Of a stretch of 64,000 nt of DNA, positions 1 through 8,123 are shown in pieces (the first letter of the stretch is position 1; each line of letters begins with the position of its first letter). The stretch is taken from the NCBI RefSeq assembly GCF_039530225.1, contig NZ_BAAAOH010000001.1, positions 124,001 to 188,000 of the forward strand, in the 5' to 3' direction. This DNA is from Microbacterium pumilum (GTDB lineage: Bacteria; Actinomycetota; Actinomycetes; Actinomycetales; Microbacteriaceae). The notes below the pieces were generated by a model. That model was not told the origin of the DNA and made no database searches. It saw only the letters and a list, made by a program, of their open reading frames with translations. Position numbers and translations under genes: made by a program.

Positions 1-1
1 C

Positions 2-211
2 GCGGCAGGTCTGCCGGATGTCGTGCTCGAGCACGTGCGCGGACACTCCGGCCACCGGCTGAACTCGTGGGCGGATGAGCGCGCGGTCCGCGCCGCGACG
101 CATGCCGCGAAGGGCCTCACCAGCGCGTGGTCGTCGCACTTCGGCCAGGAGCGCCTCGATGTGACGGTCGCGCCGTCCGGTGGGGAGGACCGCCCCACGC
201 GCAAGCGGTGA
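2..211 (+). CDS. RNase H family protein, C-terminal part (cut by window edge)
   Basis: The frame is open from the first complete codon and ends with TGA at 211, so only about the last 69 residues are present. The segment HVRGHSGH followed by NSWADERAVRAA matches the end of type 1 RNase H, which cleaves the RNA strand of RNA-DNA hybrids. The flexible His loop (GHSGH) and the last catalytic Asp (WADER) are both visible. The tail after the domain is long and polar. The N-terminal half, and therefore whether other domains are fused, lies outside the window. Confidence 0.75.
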   Translation, partial: AAGLPDVVLEHVRGHSGHRLNSWADERAVRAATHAAKGLTSAWSSHFGQERLDVTVAPSGGEDRPTRKR

Positions 212-235
212 GGGAAGCCGCTCGCCCCCGCTCCT

Positions 236-317
236 CGCGAGAGCACATGTATTCGGCGAGGCGACACCTGCCGGTGCGCCACGATGCGTCGGCTCGCCGA
301 GAGCATGTGTTCTCGCG
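236..317. repeat. long inverted repeat downstream of the RNase H gene
   Basis: CGCGAGAGCACATG at 236-249 is matched by CATGTGTTCTCGCG at 304-317; the arms are complementary except for one G-U-type mismatch, with a 54-base loop. The loop itself contains more related sequence (GGCGAG / CTCGCC). The 212-441 gap holds no gene I can support. The repeat could act as a transcript end for RNase H or be an extragenic repeat. Confidence 0.45.
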
Positions 318-441
318 GATGACGGCGGGTGCCCGGTTTGGCGGATCATCCGCGTGGGGTGATTCGGCTCGGTGAAAGCAGGGCCAGACTCGGCCTTGCC
401 GCGGCGAACTCGCACGCCGCCCGATAGGAAGGTTCCCCCAC

Positions 442-846
442 ATGACCGACACCACCGTGACCGGCTGGGCAGGCTGGGGCGTTTTCGCCTCGGTGCTGCT
501 GCTCATCGCCGGCGTCTTCGACCTGGTCTTCGGCTTCGCAGCCATCATCGGGCCCGATTCCACACTCGTGATCACCGAACAAGGGCTGTTCGCGGTCAAC
601 GTGGCCTCGTGGGGATGGTGGCACATCCTCTCCGGTATCGTGCTGATCCTCGTGGCCGGTGCGCTGTACCGGGGGATGACGTGGGCTCGCGTCGTCGCGA
701 TCATCCTCGTGATCCTCAACGCGGTCGGCCAGCTGACACTCCTCGGCGCGCAGCCGTGGCTGTCGCTGATCATCCTGACGATCGACATCCTGATCATCTA
801 CGCGCTGACCGTCCACGGGCGCGAGCTGAAGGCGCGAAACGGCTGA
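442..846 (+). CDS. DUF7144-type four-helix membrane protein
   Basis: A 134-residue protein with four hydrophobic segments (about residues 12-37, 52-77, 81-98 and 105-125) joined by short loops. The WAGWGVFASVLLLIAG start and the WGWWHI segment are typical of the actinobacterial DUF7144 family, whose function is unknown. An AGGAAGG ribosome site lies about 8 bases before the ATG. It stands alone, followed by a good hairpin terminator, so it is probably monocistronic. Cytoplasmic-membrane location is clear from hydropathy; no role can be given. Confidence 0.8.
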   Translation: MTDTTVTGWAGWGVFASVLLLIAGVFDLVFGFAAIIGPDSTLVITEQGLFAVNVASWGWWHILSGIVLILVAGALYRGMTWARVVAIILVILNAVGQLTLLGAQPWLSLIILTIDILIIYALTVHGRELKARNG

Positions 847-853
847 CACGCCG

Positions 854-894
854 AACGACGTTGGGCGGGGGTCTGCGGATCCCCGCCCATCGTT
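854..894 (+). terminator. intrinsic-type hairpin after the DUF7144 gene
   Basis: TGGGCGGGG (862-870) pairs with CCCCGCCCA (881-889), and outer AACGA (854-858) pairs with TCGTT (890-894). A T-containing stretch follows. It sits 8 bases after the stop codon and between convergent genes, so it can serve as the end of transcription for the plus-strand gene. Confidence 0.7.
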
Positions 895-936
895 GTTCTT
901 CGGCGCTGGCAGACGGTCGTTCAGCTCCCCCATCCG

Positions 937-958
937 CCCTTCGACAGGCTCAGGGACC
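937..958. repeat. copy of the dispersed CTTCGACAGGCTCAGGGACC element
   Basis: A single copy of the extragenic repeat found again at about 13.8, 16.0, 27.9 and 34.4 kb. It lies between convergent genes. The CCCT and AGGG ends are complementary, giving a small hairpin. Confidence 0.6.
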
Positions 959-979
959 GATGCTTGCGCCAGCCGGCTG

Positions 980-1612
980 CTACCAGGTCGAGACGTACGG
1001 CGACACGCGCTGCAGGGCGGCCTGCTCGACCAGCGGCAGGCCGCGGTTAACGGCCTGCTCGATGCGCTGGTGGATCGCTCCGTCATCGCGCAGGCGGTAT
1101 CCGTCGAAGTCCGACGTGCTGGCGTAGACGCCCAGCGGAAGGGTCAGCGCCTGGAAGAAGCCGAAGAGCGGCCGGAGCTGGTGCTCGATGATGAGCGCGT
1201 GGCGCTCGCCGCCGCCGGTCGCCGCCACGAGGACGGGTTGACCCACCAGCGCGTACTGACCGACGAAGTCGAAGAGGTGCTTGAACAGACCGGTGAACGA
1301 GGCCCGATAGACGGGAGTGGCGACCACGAGGAGATCGGCGGTCTCGATGTCGACCAGGGCATCCTCGACGTACGCGGGCAGGTCCTCGCGGCGCAGCGCG
1401 CCGGCGAGCGACGGCCCGAGGTCGGTGAGCTCGATGAGCCGGGAGTCGATCTCGGTGTGGCCGGCAACCGCCTCGATGATGGCGGCCACCAGAGCGGTCG
1501 TCTTGCTCGGCTCGTGAAGCGAGCCCGAGACGCCGACGACGCGCAGTGGACGCGGGGTGCCGTCTTCGGTCCCGGGTACCACAGGAGCGAGTCGTTCGGT
1601 GTCGATGGTCAT
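980..1612 (-). CDS. NADPH-dependent FMN reductase (MsuE/SsuE-like)
   Basis: A 210-residue flavodoxin-fold protein; the ATG at 1612 is preferred because the longer frame adds only an Arg/Pro-rich stretch. VVGVSGS near the N terminus is the phosphate-binding loop, and the segment LLVVATPVYRASFTGLFKHLFDF is typical of NADPH:FMN reductases that feed reduced flavin to two-component monooxygenases. The flavin monooxygenase at 11069-12211 would be an obvious partner, though the two genes are not in one operon. Convergent with the DUF7144 gene. The exact physiological partner is inference. Confidence 0.8.
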   Translation of the reverse strand: MTIDTERLAPVVPGTEDGTPRPLRVVGVSGSLHEPSKTTALVAAIIEAVAGHTEIDSRLIELTDLGPSLAGALRREDLPAYVEDALVDIETADLLVVATPVYRASFTGLFKHLFDFVGQYALVGQPVLVAATGGGERHALIIEHQLRPLFGFFQALTLPLGVYASTSDFDGYRLRDDGAIHQRIEQAVNRGLPLVEQAALQRVSPYVSTW

Positions 1613-1770
1613 GAAGCGACCATAGGCCGACGGCGACATGCGTCGTCGGGGCGGCCGCAATGCGGCGACACACGAGCGTCACGGCGCGTAATGACGGCCG
1701 CGGCCTCTCGCGGCGAGGCTAGCGTGGCAAGTCCGTACCGGGCACTCCGCCCTCGGGGTGAAAGGGCACA

Positions 1771-2133
1771 GTGACCATGGGCGACTTCTTCGACCGCGAG
1801 GGCGACCGCGCGTACAACCGCGTGTACAAGGCTGAGACGCCCGACATCCTGCGCGCCTGGGTCGACTTCGACAGTGCCGTGTTCGCCTCGCAAGGACGCG
1901 ACATCCCGCTGAAGTTCCGTGAGCTGATCGCCCTCGCCGTCGGCATCACGACGCAGTGCACCTACTGCATCGACTCGCACGCGCAGAAGGCTGTCAGGGC
2001 CGGGGCCAGCGAGGCCGAGCTCGCCGAGACCGCGTGGGTGGCGACCGCGATCCGTGCCGGCGGCGGGTTCGCGCACGGCAGGCTCGCGTTCAAGCTGGCC
2101 GAGGATGCCATCGTGCCGGTGCACCAGCACTGA
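1771..2133 (+). CDS. AhpD-like carboxymuconolactone decarboxylase-family protein
   Basis: A 120-residue alpha-helical protein with the CTYCIDSH motif (about residues 64-71): a CXXC pair followed by the His found in AhpD-type peroxidase/disulfide-reductase members of the CMD family. This makes a redox role (alkylhydroperoxidase-like) more likely than ring decarboxylation. Start is GTG 1771 with GAAAGGG five bases upstream; ATG 1777 is an alternative. It stands alone between the divergent FMN reductase and the convergent oxidase operon. Confidence 0.85.
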   Translation: MTMGDFFDREGDRAYNRVYKAETPDILRAWVDFDSAVFASQGRDIPLKFRELIALAVGITTQCTYCIDSHAQKAVRAGASEAELAETAWVATAIRAGGGFAHGRLAFKLAEDAIVPVHQH

Positions 2134-2284
2134 CGCGGGCTCGCGAGGACGATCCAGGCCGAACCCACGCGTTTGGACCCAGCCCATGCGTTCGGCTCGG
2201 TCGAACGGGTGGGTTCGATGCGAATGAGCGGGTTCGGGACGGAGCGGAGCGGTGGCGCACCGCTCCTCGATCGGCACGGACGAA

Positions 2285-3631
2285 CTAGAGGCTGCTGCCG
2301 GGGTTCAGGATGCCGCGCGGGTCGAACAGGTCGCGGATACGGGTCTGCAGGGCATGGACGTCGGCCCCGAGCTCTCGCGCCGCCCACTCGCGCTTGAGGC
2401 GTCCGACGCCGTGCTCGGCCGTGATCGTGCCTCCGAGTTCGAGCGCCAGCGCGAAGATGCGGTCGGCCGCGCGCTGGGCCGCCGCCGGAATCGGCGCGCC
2501 CGCAGGCTCGGACTCGGTCACGATGATCGGGTGGAGGTTGCCGTCTCCGGCATGCCCGAACACGAAGATCCGCACGTTCTCCTCTTCGGCGATCGCACGG
2601 ATGCGACGCACCGCCTCGGCGAGCCGCGAGCGGGGCACGGCGACGTCCTCGATGAGCGGGCGCCCGATGGCCTCGAGCGCCGGCAGGGCGCGCCGGCGCG
2701 CGAAGAGCAGACGATCGGATGCTGCGGCATCCGTCGCCGTCTCCACCAGTGCCGCGAACGGCGCGAGCGCCGCGGCGATCACCGCGAGCTCCTCCTCCGC
2801 GCCGAAACCATCCGTCTGCACCAGCAGGAAGGCCTCACCACGGACGCGCAGGTCGGTGCCCTCGACGGCGTCGATCGCGCCGAGTGTCTGTCCGTCGACG
2901 ATCTCGAGCACCGCCGGCCGCGCACCCGAGCGGGTGATCGCCGAGACGGCGTGAGCTGCGGTCTCGATGTCGCTGAAGTAGGCCGAGAGGGTGGCGGTCC
3001 GTGCCGGCCGCGGCAGCAGACGCACGGTGGCGCCGACGATCACGCCGAGGGTTCCCTCCGAGCCGGTGAAGAGTCCGACGAGGTCGTAACCTGTCACGCC
3101 CTTGATCGTGTCGCGCCCGACGTGCACCTGCGTGCCGTCGGCGAGCACCACGTCCAGCGCGAGCACATGGTCTCGCGTGACGCCGTACTTCGCGCCGCGC
3201 AGCCCGCCGGCGTTGGTCGCGATGTTGCCGCCGATCGTGGAGATGCTGACGCTCCCCGGGTCGGGTGCGTACATCAGGCCGTGCGCGGCCGCGGCCGCAT
3301 CGAGGTCGGCGGTGATGACGCCGGGCTCGACGCGTGCCAGCTGCTCGTCGGGATCGATGGCGAGGATACGGTCCAGACCGGACAGATCGAGCACCACGGC
3401 ACCGTCCACTCCCGCTGCAGCGCCGGCGAGGCCGGACCCGCCGCCCCGGGCGATCACGGATGTGCCGGTCGCGTTCGCCCAGGCGAGCACATCCCTCACG
3501 TCGCCGACATCTCGAGCCCGCACGACCCCGCGGGGAGGAGCGGCACCCGGCCAGCCCGACCGGTCGGTCGTCGCGGAGAGGAGTGCGGCGGCATCCGTGT
3601 CGACGAGCGCGGGCAGCTCGACCAGGGTCAT
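2285..3631 (-). CDS. FAD-linked oxidase, GlcD/D-lactate dehydrogenase type
   Basis: A 448-residue flavoprotein with an N-terminal PCMH-type FAD domain (ARGGGSGLAGAAAGVDGAV about residues 64-82; STIGGNIATNAGG about 130-142; GVTGYDLVGLFTGSEGTLG about 176-194) and a C-terminal FAD-oxidase domain ending with ITAEHGVGRLK and DPRGILNPGSSL. The family oxidises 2-hydroxy acids (glycolate, D-lactate, D-2-hydroxyglutarate). The ATG at 3631 overlaps the stop of the ketopantoate-reductase-like gene by 4 bases. As the last gene of the 13.1-2.3 kb operon it may handle the carbon left from the imported compound (inference). Confidence 0.9.
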   Translation of the reverse strand: MTLVELPALVDTDAAALLSATTDRSGWPGAAPPRGVVRARDVGDVRDVLAWANATGTSVIARGGGSGLAGAAAGVDGAVVLDLSGLDRILAIDPDEQLARVEPGVITADLDAAAAAHGLMYAPDPGSVSISTIGGNIATNAGGLRGAKYGVTRDHVLALDVVLADGTQVHVGRDTIKGVTGYDLVGLFTGSEGTLGVIVGATVRLLPRPARTATLSAYFSDIETAAHAVSAITRSGARPAVLEIVDGQTLGAIDAVEGTDLRVRGEAFLLVQTDGFGAEEELAVIAAALAPFAALVETATDAAASDRLLFARRRALPALEAIGRPLIEDVAVPRSRLAEAVRRIRAIAEEENVRIFVFGHAGDGNLHPIIVTESEPAGAPIPAAAQRAADRIFALALELGGTITAEHGVGRLKREWAARELGADVHALQTRIRDLFDPRGILNPGSSL

Positions 3632-4632
3632 GCGCGCACCGCGGAGCGGGTGCGGGCCGGCACACCGGAGGCGAACTCCGGAGGGAGGCCGACCTCGCCG
3701 GGTCGGCCGCCGCGAGCGGCGAGCGCGCCGAGCTCGCGCGCCACTGCAGCGTTCAGGGGGGCCTCGAGCTCGTGCCGGCGGGCGATGAGCGCGATCTCGC
3801 CGCTCAGGTAGTCGACCTCGCTGGACGACCCGCGCGCGAAGCTCTGCCACGTCGACAGATGCCCGGGTTCGTGTCCTGGAACATCGCCGATGATGAGCGG
3901 CGACGCGTCGCGCGAGGGCGGCGCCACCGTGAGCCCGGCGTCGGCGAAGACGGTGCGCGCTTCATCCGCCAGCAGTCGCTCGGCGAGCTCGGCGTCCTCG
4001 AGCGTCGCGGAGAACACGCCGACGACGTTCCGCAGGTTGCCGATGAGCTTGCGGCGCTTGGCGGCCGCGATGTCGGGCTCGATGTACGCCCCGAACAGTG
4101 CACTCGCGAACGCCGCCCGGTGGCGCTCCTCCTCGCTCGGCAGGGATGCGGGGTACCCGCCGATCCACGCGACCCCGATCACCGGCCGCGCCGGGGAGAC
4201 GATCACCCCGGGTTCGAGATGGCTCGCCGGAATGCCGATCGAGACTCCGATCACCCGGTCGAACCGCCGCAGGGCGATGTCTTCGGCGGCGAGGCCGTTC
4301 TGCAGGGTGAGGATCGGCAGATCCGCGACGACGCCGCGACCGTCGTCCAGCGGCACCCAGGCGATCGTGGCGATCGCCGCTTCTGCGTCCTGCGACTTCA
4401 CCGCCAGCACAACGGTGTCCGACAGCGTCGGCCGTGCCTCGGCGATCGAGCCGACGACATCCACCTCGACCACGTCGTCGCCCTCGGGGCGCCGCACCCG
4501 CACTCCGTCGCGCGCGATCACCTCGAGCGCCTCGCCACGGGCGACCAGCACGGCGGGCACGCGCGCGAGGGTCCACTGGGCGGCGAGCAGGGCGCCTACG
4601 GCGCCCGCTCCGATCACGATGTAACGGCTCAT
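3628..4632 (-). CDS. ketopantoate reductase-family oxidoreductase
   Basis: A 334-residue protein beginning MSRYIVIGAGAVGALLAAQ, the GxGxxG NADP site of 2-dehydropantoate 2-reductases, with the VKSQDAEAA and LTLQNGLA segments of the family. It lies inside a transport/monooxygenase operon rather than with pantothenate genes, so a paralogous role in reducing a 2-keto acid is more likely than housekeeping PanE (inference). Its start overlaps the ABC ATPase gene by 4 bases. Confidence 0.8.
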   Translation of the reverse strand: MSRYIVIGAGAVGALLAAQWTLARVPAVLVARGEALEVIARDGVRVRRPEGDDVVEVDVVGSIAEARPTLSDTVVLAVKSQDAEAAIATIAWVPLDDGRGVVADLPILTLQNGLAAEDIALRRFDRVIGVSIGIPASHLEPGVIVSPARPVIGVAWIGGYPASLPSEEERHRAAFASALFGAYIEPDIAAAKRRKLIGNLRNVVGVFSATLEDAELAERLLADEARTVFADAGLTVAPPSRDASPLIIGDVPGHEPGHLSTWQSFARGSSSEVDYLSGEIALIARRHELEAPLNAAVARELGALAARGGRPGEVGLPPEFASGVPARTRSAVRA

Positions 4633-6245
4633 GCGACGGCCACTCTCAGCGCTCGGCCGGGCACGGCGGCGAGCAGCTCCTTCGTGTAGTCATGCGATGG
4701 CGCGGCGAGGATGCGCTCGGCGGGTCCCTGTTCGACGACCTTGCCGCGACGGACGACGGCGACGTCATGCGCCACCTGGGCCACGACGCCGAGGTCGTGC
4801 GAGACGAGCACGTAGCCGACGCCGAGGTCAGTCTGGAGGCGCGCCAGCAGGCGCAGCACCTGGTCCTGCACCGACACGTCGAGGGCCGACACGGGCTCGT
4901 CGAGGTAGATCAGCTCGGGCTCGATCGCGAGCGCCCGGGCGATCGCCACGCGCTGGCGCTGCCCGCCCGAGAGCTCGTCGGGTCGCCGGGTCGCGGCATC
5001 CGACGGCAGTCCCACCAGGTCGAGCAGCTCTGCGACCCGGGCGCGCCGAGAGGTTCGATTGCCGATCCCGAAGGCGACGAGCGGCTCGGCGACGCTGCGG
5101 CCGACCGCGAACCGCGGGTCGAGAGACGAGAACGGATTCTGCTGCACGAGCTGGAAACGACGCCGCAGCGGACGTGCCGCCCGGCGGCTGAGCGTCGAGA
5201 TGGGCACGCCGTCGAACACCACTCGACCGCTGGTCGGCGCCTCGACACCGAGCGCGATACGCAGCAGGGTCGTCTTGCCCGAGCCGGATTCGCCGACGAT
5301 CGCCAGTGTGCGGCCGGCCCGCGCCTCGAGTGTGACCCCGTCCACGGCGCGGAGCGTCGTGTGCGCCCCTCCCGCGGGAAGCGCGAAGTCCTTGGTGACG
5401 TCCTCCCAGCGCACCAGCACGGCCGTGTCGCCCGAGGTCGGCGGCGGTGGCACGGGGGTCGTCAGACCCGGCGCGGCCGCGACCAGACTGCGGGTGTACT
5501 CGGTCCGCGGGGCGGCGAGCACCTCGAGCGACGGGCCGTGCTCCACGACCTTGCCCTCCCGCATCACGACGACCCGGTCCGCGCGGTCGGCGGCGACGCC
5601 GAGGTCGTGCGTGATGATCACGAGCGCGATCCCCCGCTCGCGTACGAGGCGGTCGAGATGGTCGAGGATGCGGCGCTGCACGGTGACGTCGAGTGCGCTC
5701 GTCGGCTCGTCGGCGACGATCACATCCGGCTGGCCGGCCAGCGCGATCGCGATGAGCACGCGCTGGCGGAGTCCGCCCGACAGCTCGTGCGGATACTGCC
5801 TGGCCCGGGCGACCGGATCTTCGATGCCCGCCTGCTCGAGCACCTCGATCACGGCGGCGTCGACGAGTGGCCGCGGAACCCCGCGCAGCTTGACCGCTTC
5901 GCCGACCTGATGCCCGATACGCTGCGTCGGGTTGAGCGAAACAGTAGGATCCTGCGGGACGAGACCCGCGACGCGCCCGCGGATGCCGCGAGCCACCTTC
6001 TCGCTCGCCCCGGCCAGTTCCACCCCGGCCACTTTCGCCGAACCGCCCACGACGTGCCCGACGTGCGGGAGCAGGCCGACGAGTGCCAGCGCCGCGGTGC
6101 TCTTGCCGGATCCGGACTCGCCGACGATCGCGACGCGTTCGCCCGGGCTCACCGTGAGGTCGATCCCGCGGAGCGCGTGCGATGTGCGGCCGTCGCGGCG
6201 GTAGTCGACCTCGAGGCCCCGGATGTCGATGAGCGGCTCGGTCAT
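4629..6245 (-). CDS. double ATPase subunit of a dipeptide-type ABC importer
   Basis: A 538-residue fusion of two DppD/DppF-like ATPase domains. Each has a Walker A (GESGSGKST and GESGSGKTT), a signature (LSGGLRQRV and LSGGQRQRV) and a Walker B (VIVADEPTSALD and LIYLDEPVSALD). The 6245 ATG follows the permease stop with an ATGA overlap; the longer reading frame upstream is out-of-frame permease sequence. It powers uptake through the two permeases encoded at 6242-8118. Fused double ATPases are common in the oligopeptide/nickel family. Confidence 0.92.
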   Translation of the reverse strand: MTEPLIDIRGLEVDYRRDGRTSHALRGIDLTVSPGERVAIVGESGSGKSTAALALVGLLPHVGHVVGGSAKVAGVELAGASEKVARGIRGRVAGLVPQDPTVSLNPTQRIGHQVGEAVKLRGVPRPLVDAAVIEVLEQAGIEDPVARARQYPHELSGGLRQRVLIAIALAGQPDVIVADEPTSALDVTVQRRILDHLDRLVRERGIALVIITHDLGVAADRADRVVVMREGKVVEHGPSLEVLAAPRTEYTRSLVAAAPGLTTPVPPPPTSGDTAVLVRWEDVTKDFALPAGGAHTTLRAVDGVTLEARAGRTLAIVGESGSGKTTLLRIALGVEAPTSGRVVFDGVPISTLSRRAARPLRRRFQLVQQNPFSSLDPRFAVGRSVAEPLVAFGIGNRTSRRARVAELLDLVGLPSDAATRRPDELSGGQRQRVAIARALAIEPELIYLDEPVSALDVSVQDQVLRLLARLQTDLGVGYVLVSHDLGVVAQVAHDVAVVRRGKVVEQGPAERILAAPSHDYTKELLAAVPGRALRVAVA

Positions 6246-7165
6246 CGCTGCACCTCCTCGAGGCTCTTCGCCAGGTGGTTGAGGCTGAGCACGACCGCGG
6301 CGACGAACAGGCCGGGCAGCAGCGAGACCCACGGCGCAGTGATCAGATAGTTGCGGCCGTTCGAGATGAGCGTGCCCCACTCCGCGGCGGGAGGAGCCGC
6401 GCCGAAGCCCAGGAAGCTGAGCGCGGCCACGGCGAGGATCGCGGCGCCGAAGTCGAGCACCGCCAGCACGGCGACGGGGCCCCACGAGTTCGGCAGGATG
6501 TGGGTGAAGAGGATCCTCCCCCACGATGCGCCGCCGGTGCGCGCAGCCTCGATGTAGGGCAGCGTCTTCACGCGCAGCACTTCGGCGCGCGTGGTTCGGG
6601 CGAAGCCGGGGATGATGCCCACGCCCACCGCGATGGCGACGGGCAGGGTGCCGAACCCGAGCGCGGTGACGATGGCGAGCGCCAGCAGCAGGCCCGGGAT
6701 GGCGAGGAAGACGTCCACGACGCGCATGGTTGCCGCATCCACTGTCCCGCCGATGAATCCGGCGAGGACGCCGAGCGCGAGTCCGCATACGAGGGCGATG
6801 CCGATCGCGAGGACGGTGGCGGCGATGGTCAGGGTTGAGCCGTGCACGACCCGGGAGTACAGGTCGCGGCCGAGCTCGTCGGTGCCGAACCAGTGCGAGA
6901 CGGTCGGCGGCTGCAGTCGTTCGACAGGCGCGGTCGAGGTCGGGTCGTAGGTCGCGAACAACTGGGGCGCCACCGCGGTCAGCAGCGCGAACGCAACGAT
7001 CGCGAGGGCGAAGATCACCCCCGGGCGTCGCAGCAGTGCGAGTGCGGGGCTGCCCGCGCGACGCTCGCGACGAACGGGCGGTGCGGATGCCGCAGTCGCG
7101 GTTGCGGCATCCGCCGGACTTTCCGGGGTCTCCCGTGCGACGGGCTTCTCGAGCAGATCGGTCAT
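6242..7165 (-). CDS. ABC importer permease, DppC type
   Basis: A 307-residue membrane protein with a Pro/Ala-rich cytoplasmic N terminus, about six membrane segments, the [17 protein letters not shown] signature of DppC/OppC proteins, and the EAARTGGASWGRILFTHILPN coupling loop that contacts the ATPase. Start ATG 7165 overlaps the preceding permease gene by 4 bases. Confidence 0.92.
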   Translation of the reverse strand: MTDLLEKPVARETPESPADAATATAASAPPVRRERRAGSPALALLRRPGVIFALAIVAFALLTAVAPQLFATYDPTSTAPVERLQPPTVSHWFGTDELGRDLYSRVVHGSTLTIAATVLAIGIALVCGLALGVLAGFIGGTVDAATMRVVDVFLAIPGLLLALAIVTALGFGTLPVAIAVGVGIIPGFARTTRAEVLRVKTLPYIEAARTGGASWGRILFTHILPNSWGPVAVLAVLDFGAAILAVAALSFLGFGAAPPAAEWGTLISNGRNYLITAPWVSLLPGLFVAAVVLSLNHLAKSLEEVQR

Positions 7166-8118
7166 GCGCGTGTCACCTTCGGGGTTCGGGCGATGCGGGG
7201 ATCGAGCAGGGGGTACAGCAGGTCGACGACGAGGTTCACGATCACGAACGCCGCCGCCGCGAGCACGACGATCGCCTGCACGACGGGGAAGTCCTGCTGC
7301 AGCACGGACTCCTGTGCGAGACGTCCGACGCCGTTGCGCGAGAACACGGTCTCGACGACGATCGAGCCCGTCACGGTCGCACCGACGAGCAGGCCGAGGA
7401 TCGTGAGCGTCGGCAGCGCCGCGTTGCGGAAGGCGTGGCGCAGCTGTACGTCGAACCTGCTGAGTCCCTTCGCGCGCGCGGTCGTGATGTACGCCTCGCC
7501 CAACGTGTCGTCGAAGGACCGCGTCAGCACCTGCGCCAGCACGGCCGCGGTCGGAATCGCCATCGTGACTGCCGGAAGCACGTAGCTCTGCCAGCCCTCG
7601 CTGCCCATCGCCGGGAACCAGCCGAGCGTGAACGCGAACACCTGGATGAGGAGCAGTCCGATCCAGAAGTTCGGAACGCTGACCCCCACGGCGGGCACTC
7701 GGCGCAGCAGGTTCGAGACCCGCCCGCGGGGCAGCCACGTCGCGATCAGGGCGATCGCGACGCCGAAGACGAGTGCGAGGACGACCGCCACCACGCTCAG
7801 TGCGAGGGTCGAGGGAAGGCGCTGCGCGAGCAGTTCGGTGACCGGGATCCCCTTGGCGAAGGAGGTTCCGAAGTCGCCGCGCAGCGCCGCCCCGAGCATG
7901 CCGAAGTACTGCTCCCAGAGGGGCCGGTCGAGCCCGAGCCGGGCCGCCGCGACCTCTCTCTCCTGGGCCGTGAGCGAGTCGACCTCGATGTTGTTGGCCG
8001 ACAGCATCAGGGCGACGGGATCGCCCGGCAGCAGGTAGAGGATCGCGAAGGTGACCGTGTAGGCCGCCCACAGCACAAGCACCGCTTGGCCGATCCTCCG
8101 GAGCACGTACTTCGACAT
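7162..8118 (-). CDS. ABC importer permease, DppB type
   Basis: A 318-residue membrane protein starting MSKYVLRRIGQAVLVLWAAYTV, with the LGLDRPLWEQYFGML segment and the TTARAKGLSRFDVQLRHAFRNA coupling loop (EAA motif) of DppB/OppB permeases. It partners the DppC-type subunit. Five bases separate it from the binding-protein gene. Confidence 0.92.
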   Translation of the reverse strand: MSKYVLRRIGQAVLVLWAAYTVTFAILYLLPGDPVALMLSANNIEVDSLTAQEREVAAARLGLDRPLWEQYFGMLGAALRGDFGTSFAKGIPVTELLAQRLPSTLALSVVAVVLALVFGVAIALIATWLPRGRVSNLLRRVPAVGVSVPNFWIGLLLIQVFAFTLGWFPAMGSEGWQSYVLPAVTMAIPTAAVLAQVLTRSFDDTLGEAYITTARAKGLSRFDVQLRHAFRNAALPTLTILGLLVGATVTGSIVVETVFSRNGVGRLAQESVLQQDFPVVQAIVVLAAAAFVIVNLVVDLLYPLLDPRIARTPKVTRA

Positions 8119-8123
8119 GAGAG

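Noticed and set aside
4632..6350. Long plus-strand frames opposite the ABC ATPase
   Set aside because: High-GC shadow frames; the minus strand contains Walker and signature motifs twice.
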